Assembly (NCBI GenBank): GCA_904419105.1
Contig: CAJFQR010000044.1
Span: 1-10,893 of the forward strand
DNA from: Candidatus Avimicrobium faecavium
GTDB taxonomy: Bacteria; Bacillota; Clostridia; Oscillospirales; Ruminococcaceae
Reading direction: 5' to 3'
DNA: 10,893 bases
Under the pieces are notes generated by a model, which was not told where the DNA came from, made no database searches, and saw only the letters and a program-made list of their open reading frames with translations. Below are positions 1 through 7,847 of this stretch, in pieces. Position 1 is the first letter of the stretch. Every line of letters starts with the position of its first letter. The translations under genes and the position numbers were made by a program.

Positions 1-2026
1 AGGCGCGCTGCTTTCTGGCAAGGAGGCGGGTGATCCGTTCGTCGATGGTGTCCTCGCAGAGCAGCCGGTAGACCAGCACATTGCGGCTTTGCCCCATGCG
101 ATAGGCCCGGGAGATGGCCTGGTTTTCAGTGGAAGGCTTCAGCTGCGGCTCACAGAGGATGACGACGCTGGCCGCCTGGATGTTGAGCCCGGTGCCGCCC
201 GCTTGGATCTGTGCTGCCAGTACGGTGCCTGCCGGTGCCTTTTCAAACTCGTCCAGAATCTCCTGGCGGCGCTGCACCGGGACAGAACCGGTGATCGGCT
301 CCATGCACTGCTCTCCAAGCAGGGCAGCTACCTTGGCAAGGGTGTCCAGAAAGAAGGAGAACACCAGTACCTTTCGCCCATCGTCGGCGGCGTCCTCAAT
401 GATCTCCAACATCCGGCACGCCTTGGAGGACCGGCGCAGATCCTCCACATTCCAGGAGACACGCCGGGCAGCCATCGGATTTCCCCGCAGGAGGGCCTGC
501 TCATAGGCGGTCTCCTCCACCGGGCCAAGCTCACACCACTCCCTTTTTTCAATCAGATCCGGAAGCTCAGTGAGGACATCTTCCCGTTTGCGCCGGTAAT
601 AGACTTCGGCGATCTCGCGGCGGAAGGCGGAGGCTGTGATCAGCATCGCCACCCGCTTGGCCCTATCGGCGATCTCCGGGCGCAGGATACGGATCAGTGA
701 CAGCATCTCCTGAACATTGTTTTCAAGGGCAGTACCGGTCATGAAGAGGATGCGCTCGCTGCGGCCGCAAAGCGCCCGTACACTGCGGCTGCGTTTGGCC
801 TGGGGATTTTTGATGTAATGGGCCTCATCCACCACGAGCATTCCAAGTGAAAGATCTTCCGGCAGGTCAAGGCTGCGGCTGGTCTCATAGGTCGTCACGG
901 CTACACCGCCGCCGGTCCACCACTGTTCCAGTGCCTCATCCCGGTCAGGGCCGTGGAGCTTGACCGGCTGCAGGTCCGATTTCTCGCCGATCTCCCGGTA
1001 CCAGTTCGGAAGCACGCTGGCCGGACACACCACGAGAAAGTGGGTCTCCCCATCGTTTTTCAGCGCCACCATCGCAGCAATGGCCTGGACCGTCTTGCCA
1101 AGGCCCATCTCATCGCCGAGGATCACACGCTTCTGATGAAGGATATACCGCACCCCCCACAGCTGATAGCGGCGCAGCTGGCAGTCGAGACCGTTCAGGT
1201 CAATGGAGTGAGCCTCCACCGCTTGGGCGAGCTCCTCCGGAAGGCCGTAGGCGGCGCTCTCCTCCCCGAGAAGATCCGGGTCGATCTGCTCAATGACCGC
1301 GGTATAGTCGATGGAGTGTCTGGCAAAATCCTCCCATGCGGACTGCAGATCGGTACACTCCGCCGCCCGCAGTGCCGAAAGCACTGTCTGTGCCCTCTGC
1401 CAGTATTCACCCTCCCGAAGCCGGACCAGTTCCTGGAAAGCTGCTTCGGCACGCTGTTTGTTTTCCTTACCGGTGAAAAACCAGCGCAGGCCGCCGGTAC
1501 CGGGCCGCAGTTCCGCCGTCCATCGTGCGATCTTTCCGCCATATTGCTGCACAAGCTGTGCGCAGTCCTCCTGCAATGGAGCCGCTGCTCGCCGGACCGC
1601 AATAGTCCGGACGATTGCAGAGGTTTCCCGGGTCCGGGTATCGGCGTTCAGCCGCAGTCGGACGCCCTTTTGTGCCTCTTTCTGATAGTCCGATGCGATT
1701 CGCTGGATCGTACGGGCGCCTTCGGCGCTGATGCCCCGCACGGCCGTCAGCCGGCGCGGAGAGGCGGTGGCGGCATCGGCCATCGTGCAGATGCCGCTCT
1801 CCCGCAGTGCCTTGACCCGCAGTCCCAGTTTGTTCCGATTGACCTCCTCGATCGGGATCTCCCGCAGCAGATCCAGCGCCTTTTCGCTCCGATAAGCCTC
1901 CACCGCCGAGCGAACTACCGCCTGCATCTCTTCGATGCGGCCGATCGCCCCAGACAGCTCCGATTGAAGCGCCGTATGCTCTGCGATTAACTGCCGGGCC
2001 TCCGCCGAAGAAAACGATCTTGCCAT
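1..2026 (-). CDS. SNF2-family DEAD/DEAH-box DNA helicase/translocase with N-terminal HhH, C-terminus cut by window edge
   Basis: Reading the minus strand from ATG at 2026 gives 675 residues with no stop before the window edge. A GGAGG-rich ribosome binding site lies just upstream. Helicase motifs occur in order: GDEMGLGKT (Walker A, K311), VVCPASVLPNW (Ia, about 330), VVDEAH (Walker B, D400-H403), MTGTALENN (III, about 428), AGGTGLNIQAA (V) and RAYRMGQ (VI, 640-646). This is the arrangement of SNF2 ATPases, which move along duplex DNA and remodel protein-DNA complexes. Residues 68-112 resemble a helix-hairpin-helix DNA-binding unit (LTAVRGISAEGARTI), followed by a helical linker with no recognised domain. 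The RxxRxGQ motif is normally close to the C-terminus, so probably only a short tail is missing. The gene starts 18 bp after the reductase stop and is probably co-transcribed with it. The family is certain from the motifs; the cellular role (repair, transcription recycling or anti-phage) cannot be read from this window. Confidence 0.93.
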   Translation of the reverse strand, partial: MARSFSSAEARQLIAEHTALQSELSGAIGRIEEMQAVVRSAVEAYRSEKALDLLREIPIEEVNRNKLGLRVKALRESGICTMADAATASPRRLTAVRGISAEGARTIQRIASDYQKEAQKGVRLRLNADTRTRETSAIVRTIAVRRAAAPLQEDCAQLVQQYGGKIARWTAELRPGTGGLRWFFTGKENKQRAEAAFQELVRLREGEYWQRAQTVLSALRAAECTDLQSAWEDFARHSIDYTAVIEQIDPDLLGEESAAYGLPEELAQAVEAHSIDLNGLDCQLRRYQLWGVRYILHQKRVILGDEMGLGKTVQAIAAMVALKNDGETHFLVVCPASVLPNWYREIGEKSDLQPVKLHGPDRDEALEQWWTGGGVAVTTYETSRSLDLPEDLSLGMLVVDEAHYIKNPQAKRSRSVRALCGRSERILFMTGTALENNVQEMLSLIRILRPEIADRAKRVAMLITASAFRREIAEVYYRRKREDVLTELPDLIEKREWCELGPVEETAYEQALLRGNPMAARRVSWNVEDLRRSSKACRMLEIIEDAADDGRKVLVFSFFLDTLAKVAALLGEQCMEPITGSVPVQRRQEILDEFEKAPAGTVLAAQIQAGGTGLNIQAASVVILCEPQLKPSTENQAISRAYRMGQSRNVLVYRLLCEDTIDERITRLLARKQRA

Positions 2027-2044
2027 AGATATCCCCTCCTCCCC

Positions 2045-3166
2045 TCACCGTTCTCCGCGGCAGAGCTCGCGGCTCTGCTGCAGATAGCGCGTCACCGGAA
2101 GGTGCTGCGGGCAGATGGCCTCACACTTGCGGCAATGGATGCAGTCACCTGCCGCCCCTCTTCCAGCTACCGCTGTGCGATAGGCCTCCCGGGCTGCCTG
2201 TTCCCGGCCATGTTCCAGCCGCTCATTGGCTGCGGCAAAGAGCTCAGGGATCGGGATCTGCTTTGGACAGCTGGATATGCAGTAGCCACATCCAGTGCAG
2301 GGGATCCCCGCCTCCTGACCAAGCAGACGCTGGGCCTTGGTGAGCACCGCCCGCTCCTCCGGTGTCAGCGTCCGGAAATCCCGCATATAGGAGAGATTAT
2401 CCTCCATCTGGGCCGCCGTGGACATACCGGAAAGCACGGTCTCTACGCCGTCCAGCGAGGCGGCAAAGCGGATGGCCCAGGAGGCATAAGACCAGTTCGG
2501 ATGGGCAGCTTTCAGCAGGTTCCTGACCTTGGCCGGCGGATCGGCCAGGCGGCCGCCCTTGACCGGCTCCATGACGATGACCGGCTTTTGGTGCCGCCGG
2601 GCCACCTCGTAATTCTCCCTGGCGCGGACCGACGGACTCTCCCAGTCGGCGTAGTTGATCTGCAGCTGGACAAAATCCACCTCCGGGTGCTCGGTGAGGA
2701 GCCAGTCCAACAGTTCCGGTCCGGCGTGGAAAGAAAAGCCGATCTTTCTCACCCGGCCCAGGGCCTTTTGTTCGCTGAGGAACTCCCACAGGTGGAATTT
2801 TTCATACCGGCGCCAGTTGATGTCCATCAGCGCATGGAGCAGATAGTAGTCAAAATACCCGGCGCCGGTGCGCTCCAGGCTGGTAGTCAGCTGCTGTTTC
2901 GCCGCCTTTTCGGTCGGCGCGATCATCGCATTGAGCTTGGTGGCCAACCGATAGCGTTCCCGGGGTATCCGATCGGTGAGCGCCTTTTTCACCGCCGGCT
3001 CAGAACCGGGATAGAGCAGTGCCGTATCAAAATAGTCAAATCCCGCCTGTAAAAAGCGGTCCACCATCTCACAGGTCTCCCCGATGTCGATGGAAAACCC
3101 TTTTTTCGGCAGCCGCATCAATCCAAAGCCGAGTTTGCCCGGACGGCGGACCCTACTTTCCGTCAT
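2045..3166 (-). CDS. Aldo/keto reductase with C-terminal 2x[4Fe-4S] ferredoxin-like domain
   Basis: A 373-residue cytosolic oxidoreductase. Residues 1-280 form an aldo/keto reductase barrel that starts GKLGFGLMRLP and carries the tetrad D47, Y52 (FDTALLYPGSE), K77 (ATKLN) and H111 (YYLLHAL). The C-terminal domain has two cysteine sets, CTGCGYCISSCP (C290, 293, 296, 300) and CIHCRKCEAICP (C342, 345, 348, 352), each typical of a [4Fe-4S] cluster. This architecture is common in clostridia and suggests electron transfer between the barrel and a ferredoxin-like partner; the substrate is unknown. The start at 3166 is chosen because GGGGGAG sits about 7 bases upstream and the family alignment begins a few residues later. 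An open frame continues 37 codons further upstream to 3277, but it runs through the preceding gene's terminator and has no family similarity. Its stop lies 18 bp before the helicase gene. Confidence 0.93.
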   Translation of the reverse strand: MTESRVRRPGKLGFGLMRLPKKGFSIDIGETCEMVDRFLQAGFDYFDTALLYPGSEPAVKKALTDRIPRERYRLATKLNAMIAPTEKAAKQQLTTSLERTGAGYFDYYLLHALMDINWRRYEKFHLWEFLSEQKALGRVRKIGFSFHAGPELLDWLLTEHPEVDFVQLQINYADWESPSVRARENYEVARRHQKPVIVMEPVKGGRLADPPAKVRNLLKAAHPNWSYASWAIRFAASLDGVETVLSGMSTAAQMEDNLSYMRDFRTLTPEERAVLTKAQRLLGQEAGIPCTGCGYCISSCPKQIPIPELFAAANERLEHGREQAAREAYRTAVAGRGAAGDCIHCRKCEAICPQHLPVTRYLQQSRELCRGER

Positions 3167-3191
3167 CGTCCTCTCCCCCTTTTCTCCTTTT

Positions 3192-3197
3192 ATTGTA
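3192..3197 (-). promoter_or_regulatory. Extended -10 promoter for the reductase gene
   Basis: On the minus strand the sequence TGCTACAAT forms an extended -10 (TGn plus TACAAT, 5/6). It lies about 25 bases before the ribosome binding site of the reductase start at 3166 and downstream of the exporter terminator. No good -35 is seen at 16-18 bases (best match 3/6), which is acceptable for an extended -10 promoter. Confidence 0.5.
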
Positions 3198-3242
3198 GCA
3201 GTTCCAGATCCGATAGAAAAGAAAAACCTTTCCTGTACACGC

Positions 3243-3270
3243 AAAAAAGCCCGGCACTGCCGGGCTTTTT
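3243..3270 (-). terminator. Intrinsic terminator of the ABC export operon
   Basis: A perfect 8-bp stem (AGCCCGGC at 3248-3255, loop ACT, GCCGGGCT at 3259-3266) is flanked by A and T runs. It lies 3 bases past the permease stop codon, so on the minus strand it is a textbook intrinsic terminator separating the exporter from the reductase gene. The flanking runs would also let it act on the plus strand. Confidence 0.9.
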
Positions 3271-3273
3271 CTG

Positions 3274-6200
3274 TCACTCCACCGTCTTGAGCGATTCGAC
3301 CATATCGATGTGTTTGAGCTTGCGGTGAGCCGCCAGATTTACGATCAACGAGAAAAGAATGGTGAGCACCACCGCATACAGATAGCTGGGCAGCGACAGT
3401 GTGCGCCCAAACATAAGCATATCAATTTCCACCGTAAGAATCAGCCACTGATGCAGCAGCTTGCCCATCAGCATACCTATCCCCACTCCGAACACCGTCA
3501 GGATAACATTTTCCCGGTAGATGTACGCCGAGAGTTCCCGGTCGTAAAAGCCGAGCACCTTGAGAGTGGCCAGCTCGCGCATCCGCTCGGTGATATTGAT
3601 GTTGGTGAGGTTGTAAAGCACCACGAAGGCCAGTGCCGCGGCGCAGACGATGATGAGCACCACCGCATAGTCCACACTGGCCAGACTGGATCCGTAGGTG
3701 TTGCGGGTGTCCTCAACACGGGTCAGCGAGCTGACACCGTCCAGCCCTACCAGTTCCCGCTCAAGCGATTCGGCGTCCGGATCGTCGGTGGGATAGTCGG
3801 CGAGGATCAGATTTTGCTCTGGTACCTGGCCAAAAACAGACTCATAGTAAGCATCGGTCATATAGATATAGTGCTGGATGTAGTGCTCCGTGATATCGGC
3901 GACGACGACCTCCACCCGCTCATCGCCGTCCAGTGTAATAGAATCACCGGGTCCGACGCCGAGCAGGGAGGCAAGCTTTTCGGTGAGGACCACTCCATCA
4001 TCCGGCAGCGTAACGGGAGTATCTTCGGTGCGATGCCGCAGGTGGATCAAGGGCTCCAGCGCCTGCTGATCCGCAGCCACCATAAGCGTGGCATCTACCG
4101 TATATTCCTCTGTCTGTGCTGAAAGCGTCTCACTGCGGCAGGGCAGCCAGCCGTCCACCAGCGCATTGCCATCCAAAGTATCGGTAATCTCCCGCAGTTC
4201 GGTTGGGGTGACGGCGTTCACCATGCCGATCTGGGCGGTGTGGCCGTAGATCTCGTCAAACTGTTTGTCCATGATGTCGAAGATGGATCCCCGCAATCCA
4301 AAGGCGGTGACGATGAGTGCAGCACAGCCGCCGATGCCCATGACGGTCATCCAGAACCGCCGCTGGTAGCGGAACAGATTGCGGATGGTGATCTTATAGT
4401 TGAAGGAAAGCCTCCGCCAGAGCCACGGGATACGCTCGAGCACCACCCGTTTGCCGGCGGGCGGAGCCTTGGGGCGCATCAGTTCAGCAGGCACTGCAGT
4501 CAGGGTGGAGAAGCAGGCCCCCAAGGCGGACAGGGTCACCGTGCCCACCGCCGCCAGACAGGCGGCGGTGGAGGTGACCGGCTCCAGTCCATACTGGACC
4601 GGGCCGACGGCGTAGATGATGTTCCAGGCGTTGCAGATGATCCACGGCAGCAAGGTAAGCCCAACTGCCAGCCCGAGCAGCGATCCAATGGCGCTGGCCA
4701 AAAAGCCGTAACCCACATATTTGACGGCGATGGCCCCCCTGGAATACCCCAGCGCCTTGAGCCCGCCGATGGTGACCCGTTCCTCCTCGACCATACGGGT
4801 CATTGTGGTCAGGCAGACGAGCGCCGCCACCAGGAAGAAGATGAGCGGGAACACCGATGCCAAATTGCCCATACGGTCGGCGTCCATCGAATAGCTCACA
4901 TAACCGGCGTTGGTATTGCGCCCAAGGACATACCATTCACAGTCCTCGATGGCCTCAATGTCCCGGCGCGCCTGTTCCAGCTCCTTGCGGGCATCGGCGA
5001 TCTTCTGTTCCGCCTCCGCCTTTCCGTCCTCGTATTCCACAAGGCCGTCTGCATACTCCTGTTCTCCGTCCTCCAGCTCCGCCAGAGCGTCGGCCAGTTC
5101 CTGTTCGGCATCGGCGGTCTCGGTGCGCAGCGTCTCCCTTGCCTCTTCCAGATCCTTGAGGCCGTCTTCGTACTCATCCCAACCCTGCTGCAGTTCGATC
5201 CGGCCCTCCCGCAGTTCGGCTTCACCGTCCTGCAGATCCTGATAAGCGGCATCAAACTGGGCCTTTTGTGCCTCAAACTGGGCCTGGGCCGCTTCAATCT
5301 CCGGGCGGTTTTCTTCGATCTCAAGGTGTAATTTATTTAGGTCCTGAACCGATGATATTAAACCGGGAAGCGCATCTTCAATAGATTTTATGTGAACAAT
5401 TGATTCGTTCAATTGTTCTAATAGAGTATAATTCAATCTAGCTTTATAGGCTTTCTTTGCGCGCTCCAATTCGGCATTTAGTTGTGACAAATTTTCGTTA
5501 TAATTGGTGTCCGTTTTATCAAGCGCAGCGATTTGGGCTTCAATTTCCTCGCAAATCACTAAAATCTCTTCAGCAGTCTGAGATTCAAATCCAACAAGAT
5601 CCTGTAGCAGTTCTTCTTTACTGGGGAGTTCATCGATTTGGACTTGAATCTTATCCTCTTCGCCAGCAAGGATCGCCTCAACAGCATCTGGCTTTGTAGC
5701 CAAATCATTATATAGACTATCTACATCATAACCAGGCAAAAAGGGCAGAAGCGGCTCTACGCTCTCCTGAAACTCGGCATATCTGCTCCCATAGAGGGTG
5801 ACTTCCTGGTCAAATCCCTCTTTCTTGGGCTGGAATTCCGCAAGGGCCGCCTCATACTGGGCAAGACCGCTGTTATACTGCCTCCAGCCGTCGGCCAGTT
5901 CGTCCTCGCCGTCCTCCAGCCGTTCCTCCCCCTCTTCCAGTTCCTCAAGGGCGTCGGCCAGCTCCTCTTCTCCGTCGGCAATCTTCTGCTCGGCGTCGGC
6001 GATCTCCTCCTCCAGTGTCTGCTGGCCGTCCTCATACTCGGCCCAGCCGTCATCCAGCTCCTGGCGGGCATCGGTCAGCTCCTGCCAGGCATCGGCCAGC
6101 TCCTGGTCCGCCTCCGCTTCCGCATCGGCCAGCTCCTGCTCAGCGTCGGCGAGTTTCTCATTGGCCTCTCCGATGACCTCCGCCTCCCGCAGGTCTGCCC

Positions 6201-6951
6201 GCTCCCGGGCAAAGGGCTCCAGCTCGTCCTGCATCTGTTCGACCAGATCGGTATACGCATCATCGTAGCAGAGCAGCCCGGCGGCGCCGTCCAGCGTCAC
6301 ATAGATGTCGGTGTAACTCTCCATCGTGAAGGCCTCCGCCGGAAGGAGCACAAAGGCGGACACCTGACCGGTGCCCAGCGAGGAACTGCCCCGGTCGACA
6401 CCGACATAGAGCGGAGAATCCGCCGTACCGACGATGGTAAAGTTCTCACCGGCGAGGGCATCCTCATAGGTGCCGGAACCGGTATCCAGTGTGATCGTGT
6501 CCCCAATGGAGAGGCCGTTTTCACTCAGAAGATCCGGCTCCACCAGACATTCGTCCGCACGCTCAGGCAGACGGCCCTCCTCAAGATGCGGCGCGTTGAG
6601 CCCGCCCTCCTGATAGGACAGACCCTTGACGACGATCTCATTCTCCCCAAAGCGGAGCATGGCGTCGATGGTGTAGGCCGGCTCCACTGTCTCGACGCCC
6701 TCCACCGCAGCCAGTGCCCCGGCATCCGCATCAGTGAGTCCCAGTGTCGAGAGGATATGCAGGTCCATCAGCCGCTGCTCATCAAAATACCGGTCCGCCG
6801 AACGCTTCATATCCGGCTCGGTAGCCCGCAGCCCCGCAAGGAAGCACACCGCCAGCGCCGAAAGCACCAGCAGCGAGACAAAGCGGCTGCGTGTATTTTT
6901 AATCTCCCGAAGGGCATCGGTCAAAAGCCGGTTGGGTGTTCGTTTCGCCAT
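3274..6951 (-). CDS. FtsX/MacB-type ABC transporter permease with giant coiled-coil extracytoplasmic hairpin
   Basis: A 1225-residue inner-membrane permease, the second gene of the operon. It starts at 6951, 9 bp after the ATPase stop, with GGAGG 6 bases upstream. Order of parts: TM1 (about 23-44); a MacB-like extracytoplasmic domain (about 45-240); a heptad-rich acidic arm (about 250-395, repeats like ELADAEQEL and YEDGQ); a tip region (about 398-541); a second similar arm (about 544-672); FtsX domain 1 with three TMs (about 693-830); TM5 (about 862-885); a second extracytoplasmic domain; and FtsX domain 2 with three TMs (about 1091-1215). Eight TMs with duplicated FtsX domains fit the MacB/LolCE-like mechanotransmission superfamily rather than a channel-type importer. 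The arms should fold into an antiparallel coiled coil, about 20 nm if continuous, which could reach into or across the cell wall. The tip-coding DNA is AT-rich (listed separately). The substrate is unknown; the adjacent TetR gene suggests an inducible exporter. Confidence 0.95.
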   Translation of the reverse strand: MAKRTPNRLLTDALREIKNTRSRFVSLLVLSALAVCFLAGLRATEPDMKRSADRYFDEQRLMDLHILSTLGLTDADAGALAAVEGVETVEPAYTIDAMLRFGENEIVVKGLSYQEGGLNAPHLEEGRLPERADECLVEPDLLSENGLSIGDTITLDTGSGTYEDALAGENFTIVGTADSPLYVGVDRGSSSLGTGQVSAFVLLPAEAFTMESYTDIYVTLDGAAGLLCYDDAYTDLVEQMQDELEPFARERADLREAEVIGEANEKLADAEQELADAEAEADQELADAWQELTDARQELDDGWAEYEDGQQTLEEEIADAEQKIADGEEELADALEELEEGEERLEDGEDELADGWRQYNSGLAQYEAALAEFQPKKEGFDQEVTLYGSRYAEFQESVEPLLPFLPGYDVDSLYNDLATKPDAVEAILAGEEDKIQVQIDELPSKEELLQDLVGFESQTAEEILVICEEIEAQIAALDKTDTNYNENLSQLNAELERAKKAYKARLNYTLLEQLNESIVHIKSIEDALPGLISSVQDLNKLHLEIEENRPEIEAAQAQFEAQKAQFDAAYQDLQDGEAELREGRIELQQGWDEYEDGLKDLEEARETLRTETADAEQELADALAELEDGEQEYADGLVEYEDGKAEAEQKIADARKELEQARRDIEAIEDCEWYVLGRNTNAGYVSYSMDADRMGNLASVFPLIFFLVAALVCLTTMTRMVEEERVTIGGLKALGYSRGAIAVKYVGYGFLASAIGSLLGLAVGLTLLPWIICNAWNIIYAVGPVQYGLEPVTSTAACLAAVGTVTLSALGACFSTLTAVPAELMRPKAPPAGKRVVLERIPWLWRRLSFNYKITIRNLFRYQRRFWMTVMGIGGCAALIVTAFGLRGSIFDIMDKQFDEIYGHTAQIGMVNAVTPTELREITDTLDGNALVDGWLPCRSETLSAQTEEYTVDATLMVAADQQALEPLIHLRHRTEDTPVTLPDDGVVLTEKLASLLGVGPGDSITLDGDERVEVVVADITEHYIQHYIYMTDAYYESVFGQVPEQNLILADYPTDDPDAESLERELVGLDGVSSLTRVEDTRNTYGSSLASVDYAVVLIIVCAAALAFVVLYNLTNINITERMRELATLKVLGFYDRELSAYIYRENVILTVFGVGIGMLMGKLLHQWLILTVEIDMLMFGRTLSLPSYLYAVVLTILFSLIVNLAAHRKLKHIDMVESLKTVE
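5325..5760 (-). other. AT-rich mosaic segment inside the permease gene (coiled-coil tip)
   Basis: By hand count 5341-5760 is about 40% GC (169/420), against 70% in the single line 5881-5940 and similarly high values elsewhere in the gene. The reading frame is kept. It encodes about residues 398-541, with codons such as TTA, ATA, AGA and AAT that are scarce in the flanking arms. Both edges fall where the two coiled-coil arms meet the tip, at about 5325 and 5760. This looks like a domain acquired or exchanged by recombination. Confidence 0.8.
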
Positions 6952-6960
6952 GGCGCCCTC

Positions 6961-7662
6961 CTACCACTCGATCTGCTGCACCGGTGTCGGTGTGGGATTT
7001 TCTTCGATGTGGTCTACGGTGCCGTTTTTCACATGGATGACCTTGTCGGCCATCGGGGCGATGGCCGTGTTGTGGGTAATGACCACCACCGTCATTCCCT
7101 GTTGACGGCAGGTATCCTGCAGCAGCGCCAGAATGGATTTACCGGTGACATAGTCCAGCGCACCGGTGGGCTCATCGCAGAGCAGCAGCTTGGGATTTTT
7201 GGCAAGGGCACGGGCAATGGCCACCCGCTGCTGTTCCCCGCCGGAGAGCTGCGCCGGGAAGTTTCCCAACCGGTCACCCAGCCCCACATGGCGCAATACC
7301 TCCTCCGGGTCCAGCGGATCCTTGCAGATCTGGGTGGCAAGCTCCACATTCTCCAGGGCAGTGAGGTTCTGCACCAGGTTGTAGAACTGAAAGACGAAGC
7401 CGATATCATACCGGCGGTAGGTGGTCAGCTGCCGGCTGTTGTACTCACTCACCAGCGCCCCATCTACGGTGATGGTACCCTCATCGCAGGAGTCCATACC
7501 GCCGAGCATATTGAGCACTGTCGTCTTGCCGGCACCGGACGGCCCGACGATGACAACGAACTGCCCCTTCTCGATGTCAAAGGTGATGTGGTCAGCGGCG
7601 GTGATGGTCACCTCCCCCATCTGATACCGCTTGACTACACCGTTCAGTGATATGTACGCCAT
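6961..7662 (-). CDS. ABC transporter ATP-binding protein (MacB/LolD-type)
   Basis: A 233-residue ATPase that powers the FtsX-type permease encoded next to it. It shows Walker A GPSGAGKT (40-47), the Q-loop in VFQFYNL (Q92), signature LSGGEQQR (139-146), Walker B LLLCDEPTGALD (D163, E164) and H-loop H197. The Q-loop context and the DEPTGALD Walker B are typical of the MacB/LolD/FtsE class. The start at 7662 (MAYISLNG) is chosen because GGAGG lies 8 bases upstream and homology begins at once. An in-frame ATG at 7725 coincides with the predicted transcription start and would need leaderless translation. First gene of the operon; the stop codon overlaps the region of the permease ribosome binding site. 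The short C-terminal tail after the H-loop (EENPTPTPVQQIEW) is proline-rich and probably disordered. Confidence 0.95.
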   Translation of the reverse strand: MAYISLNGVVKRYQMGEVTITAADHITFDIEKGQFVVIVGPSGAGKTTVLNMLGGMDSCDEGTITVDGALVSEYNSRQLTTYRRYDIGFVFQFYNLVQNLTALENVELATQICKDPLDPEEVLRHVGLGDRLGNFPAQLSGGEQQRVAIARALAKNPKLLLCDEPTGALDYVTGKSILALLQDTCRQQGMTVVVITHNTAIAPMADKVIHVKNGTVDHIEENPTPTPVQQIEW

Positions 7663-7710
7663 TGCTTCCGCCTCCGGTCCGCTCATCCTGCCTTTGATAT
7701 TCGGCAGATG

Positions 7711-7739
7711 TTGATTATTCCTCATATGTCTATTATAAT
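7711..7739 (+). promoter_or_regulatory. Promoter of the tetR-family gene
   Basis: Plus-strand -35 TTGATT (7711-7716, 4/6), 17-bp spacer, -10 TATAAT (7734-7739, 6/6). Transcription would start near 7746, giving a leader of about 100 bases. The box ATTATAAT at 7732-7739 is a perfect palindrome, so it supplies a -10 to both strands. Confidence 0.65.
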
Positions 7740-7759
7740 GAAAATCGAAAAAGATTCAA
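7732..7759 (-). promoter_or_regulatory. Promoter of the ABC export operon
   Basis: Minus-strand -35 TTGAAT (7754-7759, 4/6), 16-bp spacer, -10 TATAAT (7732-7737, 6/6). The predicted start of transcription is near 7725, giving a leader of about 63 bases before the ATPase start at 7662. The -10 overlaps the -10 of the divergent tetR promoter. Confidence 0.75.
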
Positions 7760-7767
7760 TCGGCAAA

Positions 7768-7783
7768 CACAGGGACCTCTGTG
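7768..7783. promoter_or_regulatory. Candidate TetR-type operator (dyad)
   Basis: CACAGGGACCTCTGTG has perfect outer half-sites CACAG/CTGTG and 6 of 8 symmetric pairs, a usual size for a TetR-family operator. It lies just upstream of the ABC -35 and about 20 bases inside the tetR transcript, where a bound repressor could block both. A second, weaker dyad (TGAAAATC with GATTCA, about 7739-7758) overlaps the ABC promoter spacer and is an alternative. Binding is inferred only. Confidence 0.4.
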
Positions 7784-7847
7784 GAATAATGGACAGAGTA
7801 CCGAAGATCCGTTGAAAAACCAGGGAAATTTTATGGGAGATGAAGAT

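Noticed and set aside
953..1990. A 345-codon plus-strand frame opposite the helicase
   Set aside because: It is antisense to the SNF2 core, whose motifs are all in one continuous minus-strand frame; composition is that of a shadow frame.
2102..3052. A 316-codon plus-strand frame opposite the reductase
   Set aside because: Shadow of a gene with full catalytic and Fe-S motifs on the minus strand; no ribosome binding site or recognisable domain.
3167..3277. Longer N-terminus for the reductase (start at 3277)
   Set aside because: The extension crosses the exporter terminator and the -10 element and has no family similarity; ATG 3166 has a good ribosome binding site.
4960..6200. Repetitive DNA that could be mistaken for a tandem repeat array
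   Set aside because: The repetition follows heptad-type coiled-coil coding with irregular units, not DNA-level tandem repeats or a CRISPR array.
7663..7725. Longer N-terminus for the ATPase (start at 7725)
   Set aside because: That ATG coincides with the predicted transcription start; the start at 7662 has GGAGG and immediate homology.
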